Of a DNA stretch of 46,562 bases, positions 1 to 8,425 are shown one piece after another; positions within the stretch are counted from its first letter, which is position 1, and every line of letters starts with the position of its first letter. The DNA is from a virus. A program made the translations under genes and the position numbers. Under the pieces are notes generated by a model that was given only the letters and a program-made list of their open reading frames with translations, made no database searches and was not told the DNA's origin. The stretch spans positions 1-46,562 of the IMG/VR virus record IMGVR_UViG_3300006926_001567. One strand, written 5' to 3'.

Positions 1-825
1 GATATCATAACATATTTAATTGAAAATATCGAAAATGTATTTAATACCAGTGCTAATATATCAACAAAAGAAAAAGAAAGGAATTGGCCGTATGCACGTA
101 TATGGCATCCAGAAAATGATAATAGTATAGAGACTGAATCCACAAGTACGTTTTTAGATTTATATAAAATAATGCAAGAAGTGAGTATAAAAGTTTATAA
201 TAGCTTTAATAAATATTATAACGTTCCACCTGATACTGTGCATTTGGGAAAAGATCAATTTGCGGCTATACGATATGAATCAAATAATAGTAAAAATTTA
301 GGACCGTGGGATGGAAACTATAGAATGTATGAACATCGTGATTTGACTGCTTTAGCATTAGTAAATATAATTTTTCCAAAATCTCATTCAGGTAAATTTT
401 CGGAATTACAAGTCTTGACTAAAGATTTTACGTGGACTGATATCCCTTATATACCTGGCGTACTTATATTAATCGCTGGAGAAGTGATACAAAGATGGAC
501 TAATGATGAAGTAATAGCGATGCCGCATCGTGTATGTAATACTATGCCTAATAAAATTCGACATGTTGTTTGTCATTTTTCCAATCCGAAAAATGAAACA
601 GTTATATCTAATCTTACTAAAAATAAATCAATATATAAAGATGTAACTGCGAAAGAATTTTCTATTGATAGATTAGAAGACAATGTTACTTATATTCCAG
701 ACAAAGAAGAAATAAATAATTTCGAAAATGGACAAGCTCTTTATGATCATGAATATTTCCAAGTAGAGTCTAATAAAATGGAAGATTCAAATTTTAAAAT
801 ATATGCAAAAGATGCAACTTTATGA
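1..825 (+). CDS. 2OG-Fe(II) oxygenase, isopenicillin N synthase-like (5' end missing)
   Basis: The frame is open from the first base, so the gene starts before the window; 274 codons are visible. An internal ATG at 172 exists but the upstream codons read as protein, so I do not take it as the start. Counting visible codons, a H112-x-D114 pair and a distal H176 in MPHRV form the expected 2-His-1-carboxylate iron site. Between them lie the family's LQVLTKDFTWTDIP strand and a G-(V/E)-IQRWTNDE segment. The usual 2-oxoglutarate-binding R-x-S is not clear; IRHVVCHF stands in its place. It resembles the C-terminal half of the two oxygenases at 10982 and 11874. Such enzymes hydroxylate, desaturate or cyclise small molecules using Fe(II), O2 and usually 2-oxoglutarate. 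It overlaps the next gene by ATGA, which suggests translational coupling. The family is secure; the substrate is unknown. Confidence 0.8.
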   Translation, partial: DIITYLIENIENVFNTSANISTKEKERNWPYARIWHPENDNSIETESTSTFLDLYKIMQEVSIKVYNSFNKYYNVPPDTVHLGKDQFAAIRYESNNSKNLGPWDGNYRMYEHRDLTALALVNIIFPKSHSGKFSELQVLTKDFTWTDIPYIPGVLILIAGEVIQRWTNDEVIAMPHRVCNTMPNKIRHVVCHFSNPKNETVISNLTKNKSIYKDVTAKEFSIDRLEDNVTYIPDKEEINNFENGQALYDHEYFQVESNKMEDSNFKIYAKDATL

Positions 826-2153
826 CTTTTCAATTAGAAGTTTCTGTTACAGAAAAATGTAATTTGGGTTGCCCTTATTGTTACGTAGCTAATCAGGATA
901 ATTTTATGACTGAAGAGGCGTTTGATGATAGCTGGGATGAATTTAAAACTTTAGTTAAACGATCTAGAGCAGTAAATTCAGAATATTATGTTTCTTATTT
1001 TGGCGGAGAACCATTATTAAATATGGATATTATATCATATTCAGCCGAAAAATATTACAATAGAGATCCAAAATGTTCTGGAATGAGTGTTATATCAAAT
1101 TTGACTTTGATAGATGAGGAAAAATTAAACGAATTAGAACGGCTAGGTGTAGGATTAGCATGGAGTTTTGATGGAACTTCTGCAAATGAATCTAGACCAC
1201 TTGTTAAAAATATGAAAGAAAATGATGGATATGAAAATATTTTAGAAATCTATGAACAAAAGAAGCATTTAATAAGTCGAATTTTTAGTAAGGGATATGG
1301 TGGTAGGTCTTGTAAGGTTATGATATTTCCCGGTAATGTTTCTGGAATGAGTGAAAATTTTAAGTTTTTGGTTGAGTTTGGAGTGCCCGAGCCCGGCTTT
1401 GCTATTGTTAGAGATGATATTTGGAGCGAAGATGATATTCGTTTGTTTAGAAAAGAGTGTAGGCGATTGGCCGATACAAATATAGAGTATTTAGATTCAG
1501 GTAAAATAGTTATGGCCGGTTTTTTTCATCTTGCTATACGTGATATGCTTATAGGTTTAACAAAAGAAAAAAGACCTTTTGGGTGTTTTGCTGGACATCA
1601 TGGGGCAGTTTTAACAACTGAAGGTAAATTTTTTCCATGTGCTAGATGGAGTTCTAAAAAATTATTACCAATGAAAGGTGACACATATAATTTTAATTAT
1701 TATCAAAAGATATTTAATCCAAAAACTTATGATAAATGTAAAGATTGTAGATTATATAAAGTTTGTAATTCTGGTTGTACATATTCTCAAGTTCGAAATA
1801 ATAATGCACCTGTAGATTCTATTTGTGAATTGTTTCATATATATTATGATGAAACATTGCGTATGGCGGAAATATGTAAGGATATGCCCGCCTATCAAAA
1901 ATATATAAAAATGTTATTTTCTGGTCGAACCGAAAAATGGTATACACCAGATAATGATCATATACCAATATTGGAATTAATAGAGGCGGCAAAAGAGCCA
2001 GGTATACCAAGCATTTTCAATGATAATGGTGCCTTGGCGGCAATTTCACCTTCTTTACTTCCATTTGGTAAAGCCGCTGAAGATAATCTTTCCTTTTCTG
2101 CAGGAAAAGGTCATATTGAACCAAAGGGACTTGGAGGTCAACATCCATATTAA
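822..2153 (+). CDS. Radical SAM enzyme with SPASM-type C-terminal cluster domain
   Basis: The 443-residue protein has the radical SAM signature C13-x3-C17-x2-C20 near its N terminus, followed by YFGGEP (the GGE motif that binds SAM) and a WSFDG strand. A second Cys-rich region (C255, a PC near 274, C306, C309, C315, C319 and a later SIC) fits a SPASM/anSME-type domain holding auxiliary iron-sulphur clusters. SPASM enzymes commonly modify peptides (RiPP maturases, sulfatase-activating enzymes). About 75 residues after the SPASM part form an unrecognised tail ending in a Gly/His-rich stretch. The gene overlaps the upstream oxygenase by four bases and lies 14 bases before a gene for a 78-residue protein that could be its substrate or partner. 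Fold and cofactors are confident; peptide modification is inference. Confidence 0.88.
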   Translation: MTFQLEVSVTEKCNLGCPYCYVANQDNFMTEEAFDDSWDEFKTLVKRSRAVNSEYYVSYFGGEPLLNMDIISYSAEKYYNRDPKCSGMSVISNLTLIDEEKLNELERLGVGLAWSFDGTSANESRPLVKNMKENDGYENILEIYEQKKHLISRIFSKGYGGRSCKVMIFPGNVSGMSENFKFLVEFGVPEPGFAIVRDDIWSEDDIRLFRKECRRLADTNIEYLDSGKIVMAGFFHLAIRDMLIGLTKEKRPFGCFAGHHGAVLTTEGKFFPCARWSSKKLLPMKGDTYNFNYYQKIFNPKTYDKCKDCRLYKVCNSGCTYSQVRNNNAPVDSICELFHIYYDETLRMAEICKDMPAYQKYIKMLFSGRTEKWYTPDNDHIPILELIEAAKEPGIPSIFNDNGALAAISPSLLPFGKAAEDNLSFSAGKGHIEPKGLGGQHPY

Positions 2154-2167
2154 ACTAAGGAGACAAA

Positions 2168-2404
2168 ATGCCGTGTGATGAAAAAGATGTAACTCTAAGA
2201 TATGAAGGGGGTGGTGGTTTTGATGTAGATCAGATTGCTAAAGCTATTCAAACAAAGATGACTCCTGACCGAGTAAAAGCAAGAGATGATAATTTACTTA
2301 AAGCACAAACCGAAGAAAATGTAGTTCACCGACACATGTTTAAGTATGAAAACTTAGATTTTCAAAGATTCCTAAAAACAATGGCATACGTGGTAAAACA
2401 ATAA
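2168..2404 (+). CDS. Small 78-residue protein between two radical SAM genes
   Basis: A strong ribosome site (AAGGAG, 2157-2162) precedes the ATG, and the stop overlaps the next gene's start by one base (TAATG), so it is very likely translated. It is charged, with a YEGGGGFD stretch near residues 14-21, then a probably helical middle and a KYENLDFQRFLKTMAYVVKQ end. There is a single Cys (C3). I recognise no domain. Its position between two radical SAM genes makes it a candidate RiPP-type precursor or a peptide-binding accessory protein, but no leader motif, GG cleavage site before a distinct core, or repeat proves it. The Gly run is the obvious place to look for modification. It could equally be a small subunit of either enzyme. 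Confidence 0.75.
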   Translation: MPCDEKDVTLRYEGGGGFDVDQIAKAIQTKMTPDRVKARDDNLLKAQTEENVVHRHMFKYENLDFQRFLKTMAYVVKQ

Positions 2405-3573
2405 TGAATATTCAATATCATCCTAAAAATTTTAGTGAATGTAAGTCTAATCAGAGAACTTCTTCTAATAAGTTAAATTCTACTCGTAGCGATAAAGGGG
2501 TAACTGATATTTTTGCTAGCCAAGAAAAAACAGTATCGAATATTGTCGATGAATGGAAAGGTGGAGCAGGATTATTTAAAGAGTCGGCGGTGAGATCGTA
2601 TGAAGATGATAAGATTAACACAAATAAAATAGTAAATGATTACACGGATGTGTGGCACAATCAAGAAGAGCCGAAACGTCCTCAGGTATCAAATTTACAC
2701 GTTATATATTTTACTAATAAATGCAATCTTAAATGTACTTATTGTTATGAACAATTAGAAAATAAACCTGCTCAAATTCCCACAAAAGACTTTCTGATAA
2801 ATCAAGCTGAAGAAATTATAAAAAGTGAACCAGATGAAAATTTTCAAAGTTTTTTTTCTTTATTTGGAGGCGAACCGTTGACACAATGGGATAATGTCAA
2901 AACATTCATGGAAAAAGTGTTATCTATGAAAAATAATGTTACATTTAATCTGATAACAAATGGTATATTATTAACAAAACCTAAGTTTTTTAAATCTTTT
3001 TTAGAATATTTTGAAACTAGACCTATAACAAAGCAAAAATTTAGTATAGATATTAGTTTTGATGGTATAGGTAATCAGGAAAGAATATATCAAAGTGGGA
3101 AAAAATCAACAATGGATGTAGTTGAAGCATTATCTCTTATGTCTAAAACAGATTTTACTTGGAGAGTACGATATACTATACATAAAGCCAATTTACATAA
3201 ATTTGCAGAAGATATGGTGGGAATTATTAATACATTTGGACCCATGAGAATAATTTCATCTATAGATTCCTCGATGGATGACAATACAGACTTAGAAGAA
3301 AAAAAACATATCCATAAAGCACTAGAAGCGAATATACAAAATTTACGAGATTTATGGAGAAAAGAATCAATACATTCTCCGGTGTGTCACTTATTTTGTG
3401 ATATGTGTAATGGATGCTCAGGATCCCATAAAATGAAAAGATATTGGTCTACTGAAGGACTTGTAAGAGAACAGAAAGGAAGTGAAAATATCGTTCCTTT
3501 CACAGATTTTGATGATCATACGAAACTAGATACTACAGGTAGTATGAATCGACAACCAATTAAAACCGAATGA
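2404..3573 (+). CDS. Second radical SAM enzyme
   Basis: 389 residues. A ~95-residue N-terminal extension precedes the radical SAM core, where C107-x3-C111-x2-C114 binds the 4Fe-4S cluster. LFGGEP, LITNG and DISFDG follow in the order expected for the family. Near the C terminus C328-x3-C332-x2-C335-x2-C338 forms a compact Cys cluster, a likely auxiliary Fe-S site but shorter than a classic SPASM domain. The extension could be a substrate-recognition region; its sequence is polar and not recognised. It is encoded directly after the 78-residue protein and in the same reading block as the first radical SAM gene, so the three probably act together. Function beyond radical SAM chemistry is inferred. 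Confidence 0.87.
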   Translation: MNIQYHPKNFSECKSNQRTSSNKLNSTRSDKGVTDIFASQEKTVSNIVDEWKGGAGLFKESAVRSYEDDKINTNKIVNDYTDVWHNQEEPKRPQVSNLHVIYFTNKCNLKCTYCYEQLENKPAQIPTKDFLINQAEEIIKSEPDENFQSFFSLFGGEPLTQWDNVKTFMEKVLSMKNNVTFNLITNGILLTKPKFFKSFLEYFETRPITKQKFSIDISFDGIGNQERIYQSGKKSTMDVVEALSLMSKTDFTWRVRYTIHKANLHKFAEDMVGIINTFGPMRIISSIDSSMDDNTDLEEKKHIHKALEANIQNLRDLWRKESIHSPVCHLFCDMCNGCSGSHKMKRYWSTEGLVREQKGSENIVPFTDFDDHTKLDTTGSMNRQPIKTE

Positions 3574-3575
3574 CC

Positions 3576-3595
3576 TTCATTTGCTTGCAAATGAA
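3576..3595 (+). other. Inverted repeat between radical SAM gene and next gene
   Basis: TTCATTTG-CTTG-CAAATGAA gives a perfect 8-bp stem with a 4-base loop in the 46-base gap after the radical SAM gene. Only TTTAATT follows, so it is a poor intrinsic terminator. It could be an mRNA stabiliser or processing site. Confidence 0.45.
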
Positions 3596-3619
3596 TTTAA
3601 TTGTAGGGAGAGAAATAGT

Positions 3620-4516
3620 ATGGAAAATAATGAAGTTTTGGATATAGAAGAATTACATAAACCAGTCATTGAACCCCTTGAAGGAGGACATCAGCATGAA
3701 AAACCTTCCGCAAAAGCAGTTCAATTTAATGAAATAGTCGGAGATTTTAATACAAAACTAACAAAACTTTTAGAAGATGAAGAATTAGCATTTTTAGCAT
3801 CTATAATGTTACACCATGTTGATATAGGATTATTGTTTTTACAACGATATGATCTTAAAGAAGGCGGGTGGTCTAATAGGAGACCTGCACAGGGTTCGGG
3901 TGGAAATATGGCCGCAATGCAAGGTCAGGGTTTTGATCCAGATTGTCCAGAATGTAATGTAGATTATCAAACGCAGAATTATGATCCTACAGATACAGGA
4001 CAAGATTTATGTACTTGTAGTAAATCTTCTCAACAAAAATTTTGTGATAATAGTTGTAGGGCAAGTCAAGTTGAAATTAAGCAGGAAATCAATGAATATG
4101 TAGATTTTTTAAAAGATAATGATGTAGATGAAACTGATGCAAACGCCATAGTAGAAAGTTTTGAAAAACAGGATGAAAGTGAAGAAATAGATATTAATGA
4201 TGCTATGAGTATTGTCAATAATTATGTGGATGAACAACTTGAAGGTGTTACAGGTCATATGGGAGCAGGAGCAAAAAAAGGAGGAATATCAGATGAAGAC
4301 CTCTTTCCTGATGGATTTGAAGGAACAGAAGTGTTAAACGAAGGAAACACAGGTAAAGATAAAGAAGTAATGCATTTTAATTCTAGAGAACCTAGTGTAG
4401 GAGCCACTATGGGGTTTCAAGATGGTACTGAACGTGTATTAACCGGAGATGATTTTGATGAAGACGGTAAATTAGTTTGTAAATTAGATACAGCACATCC
4501 TGATGATTCCAAGTAA
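3620..4516 (+). CDS. Unrecognised acidic protein with Cys-rich centre
   Basis: I start at ATG 3620 because AGGGAGAG lies just upstream; a TTG at 3581 in the same frame lies inside a hairpin and has no ribosome site. The product is 298 residues and acidic. Roughly residues 94-155 contain a Gly/Gln-rich stretch and then a Cys cluster: CPEC, CTC and FCDNSC. This could bind zinc or an Fe-S cluster, or be the target of the radical SAM enzymes upstream. Before it lies a probably helical segment (LEDEELAFLASIMLHHVDIGLLFLQRY), here named only by its ends at about residues 52-78. The C-terminal half is Asp/Glu/Gly-rich with no recognised domain. It overlaps the next gene by 14 bases. Function unknown. 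Confidence 0.75.
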   Translation: MENNEVLDIEELHKPVIEPLEGGHQHEKPSAKAVQFNEIVGDFNTKLTKLLEDEELAFLASIMLHHVDIGLLFLQRYDLKEGGWSNRRPAQGSGGNMAAMQGQGFDPDCPECNVDYQTQNYDPTDTGQDLCTCSKSSQQKFCDNSCRASQVEIKQEINEYVDFLKDNDVDETDANAIVESFEKQDESEEIDINDAMSIVNNYVDEQLEGVTGHMGAGAKKGGISDEDLFPDGFEGTEVLNEGNTGKDKEVMHFNSREPSVGATMGFQDGTERVLTGDDFDEDGKLVCKLDTAHPDDSK

Positions 4517-5264
4517 AATTAAAAATTATGATAGAAGTTGGTGTACTAAGTTATGTACAACGACAAAAGAAATTACTCAACTTTGTGAAGAGACTTTTAA
4601 TTCAATAGGCGGAATAGGATATCCCGAGACATATAATAAATTACTTACGGATATTATATTTTTTATTGAAAATAATCGAACTGTACAACTACTACAATTT
4701 AATGATGATGATGTTGACGCCTATAAATATATGTATATATCTATGAAACGTCCTGAATGGTATACCAATGATGATTTACATCTCATAAATAAAATCTTAA
4801 AATTTGATGTATCTTGGTATGCACATTGGTGGGGTGAAAGTGTTAGATTGGCTTGGAACAAATTACAATCCAGTTATAAAATATATCATATGAATGCTCA
4901 TAAAAATATAATTGATAGATCATGTATTATAAACTTAAAGAAAACCTTACTTAGTTTACCCTATAATAAATTTACTTGGTTGATAAACATTGAATCTATA
5001 AATAGACATTTTTATAATCCTAGTGTGAAGAACAACCCATTATTTTCAATACGAAAACATTTATATTTAATTTTATTTGAAAACTTTAAGGCTATACGAG
5101 AATTTACTGAAGAAGAATCTATAGAATTTACAAGTTTCATAGAGGACATAAAATTGAGTCCTGTTGTAGAAACTCAAGGTAATGATTTAGAATATTTGAG
5201 ACAATCTTATAATTTATATCAAAGTCAAAAAACTTATAAAGAACAATATGGGCAGATCAGATAA
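4503..5264 (+). CDS. Unrecognised 253-residue protein, Trp/Tyr-rich
   Basis: The start overlaps the previous gene by 14 bases and the end overlaps the next by 17, in keeping with a translated operon member. The sequence is rich in Trp, Tyr and Asn and looks mostly helical, with no signal peptide or clear membrane segment. A stretch around residues 160-175 (PYNKFTWLINIESINRHF) resembles YTKWTWILKSIEIIYGNREY in the next protein and FKWAYIYDFMHSINKYF at the end of the 14829 gene product. That suggests a shared domain or a common partner. I recognise no known family. The conserved core WYAHWWGESVRLAW is distinctive and would be a good search seed. Confidence 0.72.
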   Translation: MIPSKIKNYDRSWCTKLCTTTKEITQLCEETFNSIGGIGYPETYNKLLTDIIFFIENNRTVQLLQFNDDDVDAYKYMYISMKRPEWYTNDDLHLINKILKFDVSWYAHWWGESVRLAWNKLQSSYKIYHMNAHKNIIDRSCIINLKKTLLSLPYNKFTWLINIESINRHFYNPSVKNNPLFSIRKHLYLILFENFKAIREFTEEESIEFTSFIEDIKLSPVVETQGNDLEYLRQSYNLYQSQKTYKEQYGQIR

Positions 5265-6360
5265 TATAAATAATCCGTTTGAAAAGAGTATTGATGATGA
5301 GTATGATTACCCCCAAGAGGACGCCCCAATAGAGGATTCATATAGCGGTGTATTACAAGCTGTGTTGAAGAATGAATCACAGCCATCGGTTGAAGAAATC
5401 AAACTTTCTTTAGATGATCTCACTTCTAATACTGCTATGGACGATATGTGGGTATCGGGGGGCAAAACAACGTATCTGGATATACATAATCGATGTACGG
5501 GGCTTTTGTCATCTATAGTGGGAAAGTTAAATACTGAAACTCCTGAGAATGATTATCCAACACCACCAGATCATTGGAAATATACTGATGAAGTACGAGA
5601 AGATTTATATAACTATGTTGATTCTAGAATAGATAAGACCAAAATACAAACACCATTAGATCGATTTAATTGTTTATTGAATGTGAGTGATATTAAAAAA
5701 GCGGCAGATCCTGATTGGGAAACGAGACTTATTAATTATTTGGTTGATATAAATTGTTATGAGTATACCGATGAATGTTTTAGAGTTTTACGAGAAATGC
5801 CTTCGAAGACTATGGAAGAATTGGACAAGTGTGTGCGTAAACGGTATCCCTCAGAACTTTCTAACATAGATTTAAGATTTTCATGGACTAGTAGTAAAGA
5901 AAAATCAACCGAATACCATTCAGTAGAAAGCCTCGCTTGTTTTTTAGTAATATTTTATCTTAATCTTTTTATTGGCTATACAGGCACATCATCCGATACA
6001 ACATTGGATAAAACGGAACAATTAACCGAATTTAAAAATGCTTTAAATTCTTTATATACCAAGATACTTGAAGAACTGTCATATACAAAATGGACATGGA
6101 TACTTAAATCGATAGAGATTATATACGGCAATCGAGAATATTTAGATACGGGTCCTCAACCTGAAGCAGTACAGGATGTAGATACGTTTTGGAACAAAAC
6201 ATTAACATTAAATACAGAATGTATTGATAATTTATCTAGTGAAAATGTTTCAGAATTAATTAAAATAGTAGAAAATAGAGGTAATAATTTTATTCCTGCT
6301 TCTTCTATCTATAATAAAATGTTAGATAATTTACAATTTAAATTAGATAATAAGGATTAA
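5248..6360 (+). CDS. Unrecognised 370-residue protein
   Basis: ATG 5248 overlaps the upstream gene by 17 bases. The N-terminal ~50 residues are acidic and Ser/Pro-rich, probably unstructured. The rest looks helical, with a hydrophobic segment SLACFLVIFYLNLFIGYTG at about residues 229-247 that might be a membrane helix or a buried core helix. YTKWTWILKSIEIIYGNREY near residues 278-297 matches a motif in the 4503 product, so the two are probably distant paralogues. Scattered Cys residues (for example NCYEYTDEC) show no metal-binding spacing I can name. Function unknown; position suggests a role in the biosynthetic block. Confidence 0.72.
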   Translation: MGRSDNINNPFEKSIDDEYDYPQEDAPIEDSYSGVLQAVLKNESQPSVEEIKLSLDDLTSNTAMDDMWVSGGKTTYLDIHNRCTGLLSSIVGKLNTETPENDYPTPPDHWKYTDEVREDLYNYVDSRIDKTKIQTPLDRFNCLLNVSDIKKAADPDWETRLINYLVDINCYEYTDECFRVLREMPSKTMEELDKCVRKRYPSELSNIDLRFSWTSSKEKSTEYHSVESLACFLVIFYLNLFIGYTGTSSDTTLDKTEQLTEFKNALNSLYTKILEELSYTKWTWILKSIEIIYGNREYLDTGPQPEAVQDVDTFWNKTLTLNTECIDNLSSENVSELIKIVENRGNNFIPASSIYNKMLDNLQFKLDNKD

Positions 6361-6363
6361 TCA

Positions 6364-6546
6364 ATGTTGGTTGAGATGTTACATGCAGAAATTAAAAAGT
6401 CGGCTGAAGAAAAAAATTATACAAAAGCTATAAAAATAATAGAAGAAAACGAAATAGAATTAAAAACAGAATGGGGAGACACAGACTATAATAATAGGTT
6501 AGATTATTATAAATTACTGTTGAACAACATATATAGAGCGGAATAA
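6364..6546 (+). CDS. Small unrecognised protein (60 residues)
   Basis: It lies three bases after the previous stop and one base before the ACP gene, with AAGGA upstream of its ATG. The product is a charged helical peptide (Glu/Lys-rich first half, then DYNNRLDYYKLLLNNIYRAE). No motif is recognised. Tight packing between neighbours is the main evidence that it is real. Pairing with the ACP as a small partner is possible but unproven. Confidence 0.6.
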   Translation: MLVEMLHAEIKKSAEEKNYTKAIKIIEENEIELKTEWGDTDYNNRLDYYKLLLNNIYRAE

Positions 6547-6547
6547 T

Positions 6548-6802
6548 ATGAACTACACCAGAGAAGAAGTTGAAGAAAAATGTAAGTCTGCGTTTGAAGA
6601 AGCGGCGGCAGGCATTGATTTTCCAGAAATAAAACCAGATAGTAAAATTGCTTTAGATTTAGAAATTGATTCTATTCATATTTTAGAAACAATGATAATT
6701 ATTGAAGACACTTTTAATATAGCTTTAGATGCAGAAGAATTTCAAAAAGCAACAACAATAAGTGATTTATATGATATGGTAGAGCGAAAAGCAAATGCGT
6801 AA
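6548..6802 (+). CDS. acpP-like: Acyl carrier protein
   Basis: 84 residues, the normal ACP size. S42 in the helix-II motif L-E-I-D-S-I-H-I-L-E is the predicted site for 4'-phosphopantetheine (usual motif DSL, here DSI). Acidic residues dominate helix II (ETMIIIEDTFNI), as needed for docking to partner enzymes. An AcpS-type transferase that could charge it is encoded five kilobases or less away at 8404, and a reductase and a condensing enzyme follow directly, so this ACP probably carries the growing or finished acyl chain of a dedicated pathway rather than replacing host AcpP. The stop overlaps the reductase start by eight bases. Confidence 0.92.
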   Translation: MNYTREEVEEKCKSAFEEAAAGIDFPEIKPDSKIALDLEIDSIHILETMIIIEDTFNIALDAEEFQKATTISDLYDMVERKANA

Positions 6803-7400
6803 AATGATTATAACCGGTGTGACTTCTGGTATAGGGAAAGCACTAAGTGAAAAATATGATGGAAGTTATCTCGCAAAATACAAAGACTTAATTGAGGTAG
6901 AAGGTCATAGTAGGCGATATAATAAACATGATATAGAGCATATTAAAGAATGGTTCGATCCCAAAGGCGATATTTTTATAAACAATGCATATAATGACTA
7001 CAAATGGTGGGCTCAAACACAAGCACTTTTATTCGTTTTTCATTTATGGAAAGACGATCCGAACAAACATATAATTTCTGTTAGTTCTATCGCATCTGAA
7101 AAAGATACAGATGATTATCCTATAGGTCATAGTCGTTATACTGCAGGTAAAATATCACTAGATAAAATCAATCTAGAATGTTATGAAAAGACTGCAAAAC
7201 ATAACGGATGTAAAATTTCATTATTAAGACCTGGCTGGGTGGAAACTCCAAGAACAACAAGATTAGCAACTCTCGTAAATCGAGTATATGATCATAAGCT
7301 AGAACCAAATATGCTTTCCCCCGAACAATGTGTAGAATGTATAGACCATATGATTAATTTTAGTGGTCGTATTAGAGAAATGACAATAGAGGCAGAATGA
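6795..7400 (+). CDS. Short-chain dehydrogenase/reductase (FabG-like)
   Basis: 201 residues, short for a classical SDR (about 250). The dinucleotide-binding T7-G-x3-G-I-G14 is at the N terminus, NNAY (63-66) matches the NNAG motif, S97/S98 supply the catalytic Ser, and Y115-x3-K119 the catalytic pair. LRPGWVETPR follows as in other SDRs. The family reduces ketones with NAD(P)H; next to an ACP and a condensing enzyme the natural guess is reduction of a beta-ketoacyl-ACP. The region between the Rossmann start and NNAY is compressed compared with FabG, with no obvious ADP-ribose acidic residue recognised. It overlaps the ACP gene by eight bases and the next by ATGA. Confidence 0.87.
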   Translation: MRKMIITGVTSGIGKALSEKYDGSYLAKYKDLIEVEGHSRRYNKHDIEHIKEWFDPKGDIFINNAYNDYKWWAQTQALLFVFHLWKDDPNKHIISVSSIASEKDTDDYPIGHSRYTAGKISLDKINLECYEKTAKHNGCKISLLRPGWVETPRTTRLATLVNRVYDHKLEPNMLSPEQCVECIDHMINFSGRIREMTIEAE

Positions 7401-8425
7401 GTAAAATTTTACAAATAGCAACTAAACATCCTAAAAATAGGTTACACAATGATGATTTCAAAGAAAAGTTGAAAGAATGGTGGCAAGAAAAAGGATATTC
7501 TGGAAGAGTGTTTGATAGATACATGCCATTAACAGGGGTTGAATATAGACATACTTGTTATCCTATAGAAACAATGCGTGAACAGTCTCAAACTTTTACA
7601 CAAAAAAATAAAACATTTAATGAAATAGCAAATGAATTATCATTAGAAGCAGTATTAGAATTAGGACTTCTTGTTCCCGAAGATGTATGTATGATAGCAT
7701 CTACAACAATGACTGGTGTAGGAATTCCTACTGTACCGCATAAATTGCTTAGTCGTTTTGATTTTTCCAATTCTGTAATTAAAATACCCATGTTCGGGTT
7801 AGCGTGTAATGGTGGTACGCATGTGATACAAATTGCAGATGAATTTTTAAAAGCAAACCCAACTAAAGTAGCAATTTGTCTCACTAATGATTTATGTTCA
7901 ATGAATTTAAATCCTGAAGATAGTTCTCTTACTACTGTATTTGGTATTACTATTTTTGGTGATGGTGTGGGTGCTATTTTAATTGCTGGCGATGACTATC
8001 CACACGGTGGATGGAAAGTACTTAAACATGCTTCTCATGTATTACCAGAAACAGAAGATTTTATTACTCTTGAAGGAACAAGTACAGGATTATTATATAA
8101 TGTAGAATCTACTAAATTGCAGGAACTACCAAAAGCATCTAATGCACTATTACCCAAAGTAGAAGAATTTATTAAAGGTCATGATATTGATCATTGGATA
8201 TGTCATCCTGGTGGAAAAGTTGTTTTGGAGAATACGGCAGAAGGATTAAATTTGCCTGACGGTGCATTAGATTCTTCTTTTGAGATGTTTAGATTATTTG
8301 GTAATATGTCTGCCACAAGTGTAATAAAAACTTTACAATATGATTTTGAGAAAGAAGGAAAATTGGTTATGATTTCTTATGGTCCCGGATTTCAAGTTGA
8401 TTTATGTCTGCTAGAGAAAATTTAA
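7397..8425 (+). CDS. Type III PKS / KAS III-like condensing enzyme
   Basis: 342 residues, close to chalcone synthase-type enzymes and FabH. The thiolase-fold triad is visible: C137 in GLACNGG, H270 in CHPGG and N303 in FGNMSATS, followed by SYGPGFQVD. HPGGK-VLE and GNMSATSV are closer to type III polyketide synthases than to FabH, which carries a different His context. Such enzymes condense an acyl starter with malonyl units by Claisen chemistry, giving a beta-ketoacyl chain, pyrone or resorcinol. The neighbours (ACP, reductase, AcpS, desaturases) fit use in chain building. It overlaps the reductase by ATGA and the AcpS gene by 22 bases. Family confident; choice between PKS III and KAS III is moderate. 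Confidence 0.85.
   Translation: MSKILQIATKHPKNRLHNDDFKEKLKEWWQEKGYSGRVFDRYMPLTGVEYRHTCYPIETMREQSQTFTQKNKTFNEIANELSLEAVLELGLLVPEDVCMIASTTMTGVGIPTVPHKLLSRFDFSNSVIKIPMFGLACNGGTHVIQIADEFLKANPTKVAICLTNDLCSMNLNPEDSSLTTVFGITIFGDGVGAILIAGDDYPHGGWKVLKHASHVLPETEDFITLEGTSTGLLYNVESTKLQELPKASNALLPKVEEFIKGHDIDHWICHPGGKVVLENTAEGLNLPDGALDSSFEMFRLFGNMSATSVIKTLQYDFEKEGKLVMISYGPGFQVDLCLLEKI

Noticed and set aside
2878-2895. TTGACA followed by GATAAT in the second radical SAM gene
   Set aside because: Spacing is only six bases, too short for a sigma70 promoter.
4732-5272. TATAAATA strings at about 4732, 4996 and 5265
   Set aside because: They lie in coding sequence rich in TAT-AAA codons (Tyr-Lys) and have no gap or start behind them; chance is likely in such AT-rich DNA.
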